A DNA stretch of 64,000 nucleotides from Onchidella celtica (Eukaryota; Mollusca; Gastropoda; Systellommatophora; Onchidiidae), in assembly GCA_963931925.1 (NCBI GenBank), contig OZ007571.1, positions 15,487,506 to 15,551,505 of the forward strand. Direction: 5' to 3'. Both the position numbers and the translations under genes were made by a program. This document shows, piece after piece, positions 9,806 through 20,072 of the stretch; within the stretch, counting starts at the first letter, position 1, and the number at the start of each line of letters is the position of its first letter. The notes under the pieces were generated by a model. It ran no database searches and was not told the origin of the DNA. It worked only from the letters and a program-made list of their open reading frames with translations.

Positions 9806-10306
9806 TATAAGATAAGATAAGTTAAGATATGAATCACTTTATTATCCCATATGGGAAATTCGTTTTCACAGAGTGTTTAACAGCACACACGTGGTACATA
9901 CATCTCACGTATCATTATAAATAAACAAACTCAATAAGTCAATAACAGACACACATGGCGTGACATGGAAAGAACCTTAATGAAATGTGGCACACATCTA
10001 TCTGTAAGATGACTTGCTGAGGCGAATTGCTGAAGGCAAGAATGATCTTCTGTATCTTTCCCTGTTTGCTTTCATGTGTATTATTCTGTTGCTCTTGGAT
10101 GATCTAGAAACCTGATGAAACAGGGGATGGTGGCTGTCATTTAAGATGGACATGAATTTCTTCACACAAGCATTTGAGTATAGATGATTAAAACTGAAAA
10201 ATGCCGTGTCTGTCATGTTGCATACTTTCTTGATGATTGTGTTGTTAAGTTTATGCTTGTCACTTTCTCTTGCATTGCCTCCCCATGCTGTAATACAATA
10301 AGTTAT
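9806..10306 (-). mobile_element. 3' end of a non-LTR (LINE) retrotransposon
   Basis: On the minus strand a reading frame ends at 9998, followed by about 170 bp of 3' untranslated sequence and a tail of atctt units (9806-9830). That structure is usual for 5'-truncated LINEs. The untranslated part contains the imperfect palindrome atcccatatgggaaattcg near 9844-9862. The body stops at the edge of the inverted-repeat element that begins at 10309. Confidence 0.75.
9998..10306 (-). pseudogene. LINE reverse transcriptase, C-terminal fragment
   Basis: About 100 residues are open. They read ITAWGGN near the start, then KLNNTIIKKVCN, then the end RYRRSFLPSAIRLS. The pattern TYCITAWGGN, a KLN..I.K stretch and a closing RY..SF.P.AI.L is common to the C-termini of jockey/I-type and related LINE reverse transcriptases. 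The catalytic palm is missing, so the fragment is dead. An in-frame ATG at 10216 is internal. The clade is not resolved. Confidence 0.7.
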
Positions 10307-10308
10307 TA

Positions 10309-11877
10309 TGATAGGCGACAGTTAGTGGTGAGTACGTGTAGTGTTTCCAGCCGGCAGTCTCAGCGCACTGGTAGTAGGGTAGTGGTGGATACTAGTAACT
10401 GTAAAGACCATTTTAGATTTGTTCATAATATAATCTTTTTGTATCCCTCTCCCTTTATCTCATCGACATCATCATCATCAGTTGCCCAGTCTGGAACAGA
10501 CAGACATTGGTAATCACGGGTCTCAACTCGGATCTGTCATCAGCCAACTTCAAGAAAGAGTTGTTGATGTGACGTTTATTAAATTTTGATGTCCATGAAT
10601 GAAGACTTTCAGTGAAAGTTTGTCTCTGTCTACCCTTGCTTTTTCCTGCCTTCGATCTTCCCTGTGACTGCTCGATGTATCTCATCTACACATCTGTCTA
10701 ATGCGTTGTTCTTAGAGTCCCAGGCCACGCTCCTACCCTTGGGATACCAGGTTTCCTTAACATCTCCTCTTCGTTTGAATTATCATCTAATAATGTTTCA
10801 CCATTATACTTTTACACTTGTAATTGTTGAAACAATTTATGACACCCAATGTCTTTATTAATTGCAAATACATATATAAAGAAATCCTTATTTCGAGTGA
10901 TCATAACTACAAGTACATTTTTTCCCATTTTGAAGCCCATCTTCCTATTGAAATTCCTCCCCAAATTTTCCCCACTGGCTAAAATTCCCCTACTCAGATT
11001 TGAAATTCCTCTTCTGGAGGTTACATGCCTCCCCTTTGAGAATCAAGATCTAATGGTTCTATACAGCGGACTACAATGAAGCTGAGATGATATCTATTTG
11101 GAAATCTATTGACAAATGAGATAGAAATGGAAAGAATTGTCTCTTTAAATATTTGAGATCAAGAAGATTTTGTTGACGACTGTACAAAGCTGGCTGCCTT
11201 AATGAAGGCGGGGACAATGAAAAGCCTTAAGGCTAGTCGTTTGTTATTTTTTTCTTTTGTACATTTTTCTTTGTTCATGTTGTTCTTTTGTTGACATTGT
11301 CTCTTGCCCTCTGCATTCAATTTTTACTTCATATTTTCCCCTGGCCTTATTTTCTTGTCGTGAGACAGGGACATGAAGGAAAACTAAGAGACGGAACAGA
11401 TTTTGAAATAACAAACTCGAAAAAAAAAAATACACTCGTTGTCTGGGCTTGTTTTCTTAGATTTATATTAATTTTCTTATAGGAGTGCGGGAAACGTGCA
11501 AGACGGTACTATCTCTGGCATGAATGAACTCGGGGGCAATTTCGTGTCTCCTTCAGGTCAAGTGTACCCTGGACTCAACTAGACAGGGGTGAGTGGATGG
11601 GTGGGGGGGGGGGGGGAGGGAGGAAGTGCGGAGTATAAGTTTGCTAAAGGAGGAAATGGAGCTTTCCGGAACAAGAAAAGGCAAATGTCAATGAATGCTG
11701 ACTCCCACCCCCCAAACCCGTACTTCCAATTTTCCAAACCACCCATCCCCCCCCCCCCAATACAATCCCATTTTTGGTCTTGAAATCATGATGGTATCCA
11801 CCACTACCCTACTACCAGTGCGCTGAGACTGCCGGCTGGAAACACTACACGTACTCACTACTAACTGTCGCCTATCA
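10309..11877. mobile_element. 1.57 kb element with 84 bp terminal inverted repeats and TA target duplication
   Basis: Bases 10309-10392 and 11794-11877 are inverted copies with one mismatch noticed. The ends read tgataggcgacagttag. TA flanks both sides (10307-10308 and 11878-11879), as for Tc1/mariner-type and some other DNA transposons. The interior has no frame that looks like a transposase; the longest is about 76 residues. It is therefore probably a non-autonomous DNA transposon. The superfamily is not assigned. Confidence 0.8.
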
Positions 11878-14225
11878 TATCCAGTACGCTATCATTTTCC
11901 TTGACGCGAACATAGCTGTTAAACTGTCTGGGGTATCGTTTTATTCGTCTGCAGCGACAGCAATACAAATCTGGTCTCAGTACTGGTATTGGCAGAATCT
12001 TTTTGATATCATTAGACTGATGTTTTCAACTGAAGTTTTCCATTGTTATGAAAAAAAAAATGTTCTGCTGAGAACAATCGTATCGGAAGCTTTGGGTGTT
12101 TTGGCAAACTTTCGTGAATACAAAAATACTAATTTCAAAATCAGATTTTGTCCTCTGAATCTCCTGCCAGGTCACAATACACACCCAACGCTCACACTAC
12201 CTATTAGTTCTTATATCCACAATATCGATCCTGCTAGGCTAATTATCAGCTATCGATTCCAGACGTGGGGGCGTTTCTCTTCCCTTATTAGTTTATGAAG
12301 TGTCTACGTTTGTCGTGCTGAAAGCCAGGTTCATATCTTTTCATGTTGTCAGAGGACAATTGATCTACTTGTGCAAATGACACTATCTTGTATACCATGA
12401 ACTTTCGAGGATGAAATAAAATGTTTACATATCAGTGCCTTGTTGTTGTTTTTTTTGTATTTTTGTGAACAGAAACTGACTTCAGCCAAATTAATTTCGA
12501 TTTCATTACATCTGACACTGCCAATATTTAGTGTTTCAAGGGAATGTTTTGTCTGTTTTTCCGGGGTCTCCAATATGCACAAAATTGGACTGAATGTAGG
12601 AAATGTCCAAAATATATTTTTGTCGGCTTGTTAGTTCCGTCCAGGTTAGACTGTATGAAAACTGTGAGAGAGTTGTATATTGTATCGCTTCCTTGGCTAA
12701 GGTTACTTGGAAAGAATTTCAGCCTATAAGTCACAACCTTAGTTCTTGTTTGTTCAATCTCCACTTTCTGGATGCAGAGCTTTTAGTATGTAGAAGAGGT
12801 ATAAATGCACACTCAGACACTTGTTTAAAATGTGTTGTGGCACTTATCAAGCTTTTTCACATTTCTGATTTATTCTAATTCCTTATCATAATACTAAAGC
12901 TGCAAAACGTTTGGTGTCGAATTTCTCAGTTGTGCCAGAAGTGGAGCTGGAACAAACAAAAGCTATGGTAGCGAAGTGCCTCTTAGCCAATTTAATGGTT
13001 TAAGTTTTCAACGCTGTATTGCCACAGTCGGTGAAAGCAGCCTCCAGAAAGTTACACATTGTTGAAATTCCCAGTTCAGTCCAAGCTCCAAATACCATCA
13101 TTTGTAAGGTTACCATTTACAACTGAAAAGGCCCCAACAGAGCACAGTAATATTGCCCATGGAGGCGATAGGGCCAAATATACGAAACGTTGCTGCACGC
13201 TGAACTCTGGGGTCTGTAGCTGATTGACAGTGAGCTGGTTCCTTGGGGCCTGGCAAGAATTAAATGGCAGAGATAAAAACATGAATGAAGTGGAAAGACA
13301 AGAACGACGAGAATATGACGAGTGCAAACAAAAACAGACCCAAAAACTACAGGAGCTTTCTTGCTGTTTCGTGAAAGTTTAAACTGACAAGACACCACTT
13401 TTTATCTCACTCCTCGGCCCTAGGGAAAATGTCTCAAAAGTCCTTAATATTCTCTTTTCATTCCTCCTGTTTCTGCCTGAAGCTTTTTATTTTACATTTA
13501 TGTGGGCTCAACACCCTTACAAGATCAACAGAGAGACGAGATAGAATTGTCCAAGTGAGATAGAATTGTCCAAGTGAGATACCTGTCTTCTAGTCCCAAG
13601 TAAGCAGAGAAGGGATGTTTCAAGACCATGCCTTTTTCCGCGATAGCCAGCCTTTCCATTGGACTATACCTCAAAGCAAAATCATCCGTTAATTTTCCCA
13701 CAAAAACAGGTACAATATCAGAATTCTGTTTTCACGGTTTTTTAGATCACATGTGCACTACTGCCCTTAACTGCCTTGGGCAATGAAGATAGGTTGAAGA
13801 TATTTTTTTGCTCTTTCTTCGATTTTGTTTAATTTAATCTATTCCCTTCTTCTCACCCATCCTATTTCCGTTCATCCTTTATTTGTGAGCCAGAGAGGAA
13901 GATAAAAAAAGAAGCAAAGACAATAAAGACAGGCTTGGCCTTTTTTTCCCATTCTTCCTCTCACAGAACTTGGGACGAGATCTGATTGATGTTCGTCTGT
14001 TTGGAGCCGGAAGTCGCCAACATGGGGTGCAAGTCCGGGGTAAAAATTGGGATTTCATGTCGTTGTTTACGTGAGATCAAAGACACTAGTGCATGACTGA
14101 AACTTTGCAATTCACTCTGATTCTAACAACCCAAATCTGAGTATGACAGATTTACTGAGAACTCTCTGATTTTTCTCAAAACGTATCTTATTCTTAAACA
14201 CGAAAGGTCTCAAATCGCACCACCC
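11878..14225. other. No gene supported
   Basis: This is mixed sequence with small features only. A tandem 19 bp pair (gagatagaattgtccaagt) lies near 13537-13577. A splice-like stretch at 13967-14039 was considered and rejected as a coding exon. ccggaagt at about 14009 resembles an ETS site. Confidence 0.55.
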
Positions 14226-14277
14226 TGTGTTTAGCTCCTGTGTTTAGCTCCTGTGTTTAGCTCCTGTGTTTAGCTCT
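14226..14277 (+). repeat. 13 bp x 4 minisatellite
   Basis: Four head-to-tail copies of tgtgtttagctcc abut the left end of the SINE. Confidence 0.9.
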
Positions 14278-14665
14278 TTATTTTCGGAGGTTCGCCGGCT
14301 CTTGGCATTTACACTTCACTTTTTCTTCTGTTTTTTTTATATTTTTTTATTCTTGCTTCTGTGTATTTTTGTGATAGGGATTCTTTTTTTTTAGAATTTT
14401 GCCCTGGGCATCGGCCTTGTTCGGCCTGCTCTTCTCGACTTTCAACTGCCAAGGTATCTTTAACGTGTGCAGCGTGCACACCGGCCCTCCGATTTTTTTT
14501 GTCCTTATCTGAGAAGACTAGATGCTTGATCCTACTTACCATAGAATCCTGGACAGGAACTTTTCCCCAAAAAAATTCCAATATGCCTGCACTGACCGGG
14601 GATCGAACTCTGTACCTTCGGCATGAGGCAGGCACCTTGCCTCTAGACCAACGTATTGCACCACC
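14276..14665 (-). mobile_element. tRNA-derived SINE, copy 1
   Basis: On the minus strand a tRNA-like head carries an A box (tggtctagagg, complement of about 14640-14650) and a B box (gagttcgatcccc, complement of 14598-14610). The body contains cttctcagataaggac, gtgtgcacgctgcacacg and ttaaagataccttggcag, and ends in cctccgaaaataaaga. The same body, in the same order and orientation, recurs at 36173-36620, which proves an interspersed family. RNA polymerase III would transcribe it from the internal boxes. Confidence 0.85.
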
Positions 14666-15299
14666 CTCGAGCCGAGTCATTTTTTATACTCGCCACCCTC
14701 GCAACAAAGCCATGCCAGCCCTTTCAACTACTGTCAGACATGTCTGGTGCTAGGTGTAGCATCAAAGGAATGACATTTACCCGGCAATAAATGACTTAGT
14801 TCTAATCGAAAATCGTCATTCTATTGTTTGCGTTTTGGGTGGGTGGTGGGAGTGGGAATGTTAAACAGGCATGTCATTTAATTGTCATCCACGAGATCCA
14901 AGGCCTATTTCAAAGGGTTTGAAACGAGTTATTTGTTCATGTAGGTCTGATAGAGGATTGTCATGTGAATCCCATGAAATTGCGAAGATTTTATTTTTTA
15001 ATTTCAAACATCATCCATTGCCACACACGCCCATGCAGAATTTTAGTCAATGTCAAAATGCGGACACACCGATATCTGAACCGGGACAGAAAGATACAAC
15101 CTGGCATTGTCTTATTTTCCGAGGATTTTTGCCCTCGGCGTCGAGGCACAAAGGCCAAGGGCACAGATCCTTCGAAAACAAAGACCTCAACACAGGTACA
15201 ACCTGGCATGGGCAGTACTGCAGATTTTCTTTATAAGCGTACAGGTTGGGAGGTGGGGGGGGGGGGGGGGTACATTAAGGAAATTATTTTTCAGTTGTC
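14666..15299. other. No gene; poly-G before the LINE insertion
   Basis: No feature was recognised apart from a G run at 15255-15270. A frame from 14965 continues into the TTC array only because the array has no stops. Confidence 0.6.
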
Positions 15300-15311
15300 C
15301 AGTAGGATGTT

Positions 15312-16096
15312 CTTCTTTCTTCTTCTTCTTCTTCTTCTTCTTCTTCTTCTTCTTCTTCTTCTTCTTCTTCTTCTTTCTTCTTTCTTCTTTCTTCTTCTTC
15401 TTCTTCTTCTTCTTCTTCTTCTTCTTCTTCTTTCTTCTTTCTTCTTCTTCTTCTTCTTCTTCTTCTTCTTCTTCTTCTTCTTCCTTCTTCTTCTTCTTCT
15501 TCTTCTTCTTCTTCTTCTTCTTCTTCTTCTTCTTCTTTCTTCTTCTTCTTCTTCTTCTTCTTCTTCTTCTTCTTCTTCTTCTTCTTCTTCTTTCTTCTTT
15601 CTTCTTCTTTCTTCTTTCTTCTTCTTCTTCTTCTTCTTCTTCTTCTTCTTCTTCTTCTTCTTCTTCTTCTTCTTCTTCTTCTTCTTCTTCTTCTTCTTCT
15701 TCTTCTTCTTCTTCTTCTTCTTCTTCTTCTTCTTCTTCTTCTTCTTCTTCTTCTTCTTCTTCTTCTTCTTCTTCTTCTTCTTCTTCTTCTTCTTCTTCTT
15801 CTTCTTCTTCTTCTTCTTCTTCTTCTTCTTCTTCTTCTTCTTCTTCTTCTTCTTCTTCTTCTTCTTCTTCTTCTTCTTCTTCTTCTTCTTCTTCTTCTTC
15901 TTCTTCTTCTTCTTCTTCTTCTTCTTCTTCTTCTTCTTCTTCTTCTTCTTCTTCTTCTTCTTCTTCTTCTTCTTCTTCTTCTTCTTCTTCTTCTTCTTCT
16001 TCTTCTTCTTCTTCTTCTTCTTCTTCTTCTTCTTCTTCTTCTTCTTCTTCTTCTTCTTCTTCTTCTTCTTCTTCTTCTTCTTCTTCTTCTTCTTCT
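15312..16096 (+). repeat. (TTC)n / (GAA)n array, about 785 bp
   Basis: From about 15618 to 16096 the array is uninterrupted TTC, about 160 units. From 15312 to 15617 it is broken by tttc and ttcc interruptions. The long frames in all six phases here (poly-F, -S, -L, -E, -K, -R) are artefacts of the repeat. Long GAA/TTC tracts can form triplexes. Confidence 0.98.
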
Positions 16097-16419
16097 CGGC
16101 GTTGTCCAACCACTGCAGGATGTAGCCATCCAACAATGCTTTCCATTTTCTTCTGTCTGTTGTTTCCCTCATCCATGTTGTTCCTCCTCTCTTTGTAATG
16201 ATCGTCCTTCCTTCTTCTTCCTGGTCGTCCTCTTGGTCTTTTTCCTGTCCTTGTCTGCCATTCAGTGCGGCGTTTTGTCCATCTATTGTCATTCATCCTC
16301 CCCACGTGTCCGGCCCAATTCCACTTTTGTTGTAGCATGAATTCCACTGCGTATTTTAGTTTTGTTTGTTTGTGTATGTCAGCGTGGGGGATTCTATCTT
16401 GCAGCCTGGTGTTAAGCAT
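16097..16419 (-). pseudogene. RTE/BovB-like reverse transcriptase, C-terminal fragment, frameshifted
   Basis: Minus-strand frames show LQDRIPHADI, WAGHVGRMNDNRWTKR and TEWQTRTGKRPRGRP. After a frame change near 16200 they show GTTWMRETTDRRKWKAL and YILQW. This order (DRI, WAGH.ARM.DNRWT, TEW.PRTGKR.RGRP, WMR.AQDR..WK.L, AY.QQW) is the typical end of RTE/BovB-like endonuclease-reverse transcriptases. The frame then runs straight into the GAA tail. About 105 residues are left, with no catalytic motifs. Confidence 0.8.
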
Positions 16420-16435
16420 TTTTCAGTAGGATGTT

Positions 16436-16760
16436 ATTAAAATTTACTGTAAAAGAAAATACTTTTGTGCACGTCATGATTACAGAGATTTCCAACTTCC
16501 TACAAGATCATTCTCCTGGCCAGGTGGTAAATCATCGTGTGTTTCCTCGATCACTACAGAAACATACCTTTTATAGAATACTGCATTAGTCTTATTTGAA
16601 TCAAATGTGATGTCCGTCTCAGATGTTGATTGGGTAAATGAAGACAATTAGGGGATCATTTGTAAACATCATGTAAGATGCACAGATATATCTGAGATGA
16701 CGATTGAAGAGAAAGGCGACCTGCAGGTGTTTTAATTGCTGTAGCTTTAACGTTTCCTGT
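16436..16760. other. No feature recognised
   Basis: Mixed sequence with no coding or repeat signal seen. Confidence 0.5.
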
Positions 16761-16925
16761 GTAAAACCAAAGACTCTAGATACAATAAGATAAGACAACC
16801 AGCGCGTTTATCGTGAACAGATTTCGAAGTGCCACCTAGCGGCAAAAGTCACGAACAATGCCGTATTTTACAAAGCCAAAAGGGAAAATATTGAATTTTG
16901 TATCTAGAATCTTTGATTAAAAACT
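16761..16925. mobile_element. Small inverted-repeat element (MITE-like)
   Basis: aaccaaagactctagatac (about 16765-16783) and the complement of about 16901-16922 (aatcaaagattctagatac) form imperfect terminal inverted repeats of about 22 bp around a 120 bp core. No frame is present. The target duplication is unclear. The core holds the CTCF-like motif below. Confidence 0.55.
16829..16842 (-). promoter_or_regulatory. CTCF-like motif
   Basis: The complement reads CCGCTAGGTGGCAC and fits the vertebrate CTCF core CCRSYAGGKGGCRS at every position. CTCF is conserved in bilaterians, but binding here is only inferred. A match in a repeat may be chance or a carried-in site. Confidence 0.4.
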
Positions 16926-19798
16926 AACCGTTATTCTGTTGATACTGTTGATGACATGGTCAGAGTGGGATGTACTTGAGAGTGACATAGAAAAGACGGA
17001 AATTCAAAGAAGGAAGAAAATGAAAACACCGCTGCCTCTTCTGCAATTCAGGCCTTCTGTCACTGGAGGCTTCTTCTCCCTCTCCAAGTCCCCTTTCCAC
17101 TTCCCGTCCATCCCACCCCACCCCGCTCGTTGTTCTTCTCGTCGTTGAAACTTTCCAAGGCTGATTGTTAGTTGGTAGCTTGTCTTTTAGTTTTGCGAGA
17201 GCGCTGATGGTGAGCGATGGCCCTAGGGAAATCTTTCTTCGCTTCAATCGTCTGTCTAGGCCCAACAAACCGAACGTTAGTTTCACAGTTTTCAACTCTC
17301 TTGTCACTCTCTAGAGAGAACTAACTGTTGTGCAGCCAACTCGGTGTTATTGGACTTTCATCCTTATGTAGCACGCGTAACAAATCTCAATATAAAAACC
17401 ATTGCAATTATCTTCCACTGAATTTACAGCCAGGGGCATCGCAGTTTACCTTTCATTATTTAGCGCTCGGGCGAAAATTGTTCGACAGTTTCTCCTCTTG
17501 TTTTGTGACATGTTCCGTGATGGTAAAAAGCTTTGAACTGTCGACACGGGTTGTGTTAGTGGAGGTTGGGTTAGACAAACAAATAGAGAATCGCGCGATA
17601 ACAATCACAGATAGAACTTTTGAGTTCAACCAATGAAATTGTCGCTAGCATTTCAATGAACACAGGCCGAGAGATGATGATAGAGTACAGTATGTTCAAT
17701 CCTTCTCATGTCTCTGTCCCTTCTCTCTGATACTGCGCATTAACGTCGCTTCCGGTGAGCTCTTTTGCTGCTTAATCAACTTTTTATGAGCGTTTCAAAC
17801 TGCTAAGCTCTGCCATGTTGCATTTCCACATGAAAGCGAAGTACATTTGGATAATTGAAGCAGAGAACATTAAAAATTTATCTCCATTCTAGAAACAGCA
17901 TAGTCTGTAAACAGTTTTCCTGATGCAGTTACACAAAAGGATTCACATCGCTAACGTAACTCTTCAACATTCAAATGTCAGACATCGAGGTCTGAAAGAC
18001 TCTAAATAGCTATGACCCCAGGCAAAAGGCTATTATCTATCGTGTACAGACATAGATATAGAAACAACACAGGTGAGCAAAGAAAAAAGACAAACCTCGG
18101 GGCTTCGATTCTCAGATTTACTCACAATAATTTCACACCAATGAATCATTCATTCTATGCGCTATTTGCGTTACTCTAAGCGGTCTATAAAATAATGATT
18201 AAATTTTATAAATTACTATAGCACTTTTTAATCACTGCAATTGGACAATAATTTTCTATGGAAATGTTACGGTGGGGGCGTGGGTTGGGGGTGGGGGGGG
18301 GGGATGATGAACTTAAAATCTGGGGTATATTTGCTTTTTCCCGGGATAGGGTGGTTACGTGTCTAATTTAAAAATTGTTCAGCGAGGTTGGGTTACTTTT
18401 GAAGTTATCTGAATATGTGCAGATATTGTCAGTAAGCTGAAGTGTAGCTAAGCCATACTTGCCGATGTCTAGTAGTTAGAAAACTGACTCCAAAAGTACT
18501 AAAGTAAAATCGTACAGTTCTATACTTCTCTACTGCCGTTTTATTGAATGTTAATTTTTACCATAGGTGGCAGCTGTTGATATTGCTGTTTTACATAACG
18601 CAAGAAAAATGAGGTATCAATTAATGTTATATGTAATGCTACCCAGTCTGACACAATGCCATTGACTGTCCTGTACAGACTTTAATAGACAGTAACATAA
18701 CATCATGGATACGCTGGAGAAAAATCATATTTTTTCAACGGGTATTTGTGAGATATTTTATATGAACAGGGAATTAAAATGGTTGTGGTCACTTGGCCAT
18801 GAGGATGTTTTTTTGCAGTGTTGTCGTATTCATTACTGATATGATGTTTGGTGATATGAGTCATGAGGGTGGTCGACTGTGCTGAAGTCTTTTAGGTCAG
18901 ATGGTTAAGTCGATGGGTTTTCTTCAGGGTCAACGTCCATAGGCTGAAACCCTCGAGAAACGATGTCCTCTTCACGATGGGTCTTCATAACGATCACCAA
19001 AGCCAAGAAAGGCAACAAATTATAGAATAAAACAATGTTCGACAACGCATAAATTATAATGCAGAATGTTCCTTATTGTGTAATTCGGTTATGCTGTTAT
19101 GCTGCTGTGATCACCGTTTGTGGGCCGGGCAGACTGACCCAACAAGAAAGGTTGACCCATGATGTGTAGTCAGATAATGTCTATGGCATGATAGGCAGAT
19201 AACAAAACTGGCTTGCGGAGGGGGTGGCATCCGATACTGTGAGGCATAAAACGCTGATGACTGGCAACTATGGTTTCAGCAATGAACAATACATGGCGGT
19301 GGAGTTTGAGTGTGTGTCTGTTACGAGAATGGAAATTCAAGCATTTTTCAGACCGGTTTCAATGGTTTTTACCAGCAGTGCCGAGAGAAATAATATGTTC
19401 TGTTGCTTTTGTTTTTAGAGGCGGAGTGTTAACGTAAGACTAGGGTGAGCATTGTTGATGCAGAATTGTCATTCGCTTGATTTTTCTACACTTGATTATG
19501 CTTTTCCTACTTCACAACCAAACCCGAACCAGAAGGCCTAATGTAGGTCAGATTTTTTCATGTCAAGCCACACTACTTCCTATCCCCATGGGCACTTGTT
19601 ACTGAAATAAATGTAGGGTTTTACCAAGCACGCATTTGTTTCTACATTTCAACACTTTACATCGCTTTATTCTGTTTTCATTTCTAACAGAAATTGAGAC
19701 AAGACCGTACTATGGCAAAACAAAGTGTATTCAATCCTTCTTACGAAAACTGTCAAGGTATCTCACCTCTGATAGTATATTTCAAAGGCAGTGATAAG
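16926..19798. other. No gene; one G-rich tract
   Basis: Nothing convincing was found. 18271-18302 is a G-rich run with several G3+ blocks (quadruplex potential). Frames near 16939-17307 and 17328-17636 have no recognisable domain. Confidence 0.55.
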
Positions 19799-20072
19799 GT
19801 GACTGCCAGTTGCCAGTATTATAGTGACTACCAGTTGGCAGTAATAAAGTGACTACCAGTCGCCAGTACTAAAGTGATTGCCTGTTGCCAGTTGTACTAA
19901 AGTGGCTACCAGTTGCCAGTACTAAAGTGACTAGCAGTCTCCAGTACTAAAATAACTACCAGCTGCCAGTACTAAAGTGACTACCAGTTGACGGTACAAA
20001 ATTGACTACCAGTTGCCAGTACTCAAATGACTACCAGTTGCCAGCACTAAAGTGACTACCAGTTGCTAGTAC
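19799..20072 (+). repeat. 25 bp minisatellite, about 11 copies
   Basis: The consensus is near gtgactaccagttgccagt plus actaaa. Copies differ by one to four bases, and a few have length 24-28. It is a diverged tandem array without spacers, so it is not a CRISPR. Confidence 0.95.

Larger units (their letters stand above)
15312..16423 (-). mobile_element. 5'-truncated RTE-like LINE with a giant GAA tail and 12 bp target duplication
   Basis: cagtaggatgtt occurs at 15300-15311 and again at 16424-16435, exactly flanking a block that on the minus strand is 327 bp of reverse transcriptase C-terminus followed by about 785 bp of GAA repeats. This is the layout of a target-primed LINE insertion, with the body 5' truncated and a simple-repeat tail. 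RTE-type LINEs are known for a very short 3' untranslated region ending in short tandem repeats. Confidence 0.85.

Noticed and set aside
13967-14039. Possible first coding exon: acceptor ctcacag, ATG at 14022 giving MGCKSG, then gtaaaa
   Set aside because: It resembles a CTL1 start, but the exon at 49801-49879 has a better donor, an in-frame stop before its ATG, a longer cysteine motif and is 36 kb nearer. The gtaaaa donor is weak.
14590-14665. Functional tRNA gene on the minus strand
   Set aside because: The A and B boxes fit, but the acceptor and other stems do not pair well and the sequence continues into a SINE body shared with 36.2 kb.
15107-16198. Long frames of F, S, L, E, K or R across the TTC array
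   Set aside because: A stop-free trinucleotide repeat is open in every frame; only the part right of 16096 on the minus strand has real coding ancestry.
19799-20072. Regular 25 bp repeats considered as a CRISPR array
   Set aside because: Units are directly adjacent with no unique spacers, in an animal genome; it is a minisatellite.
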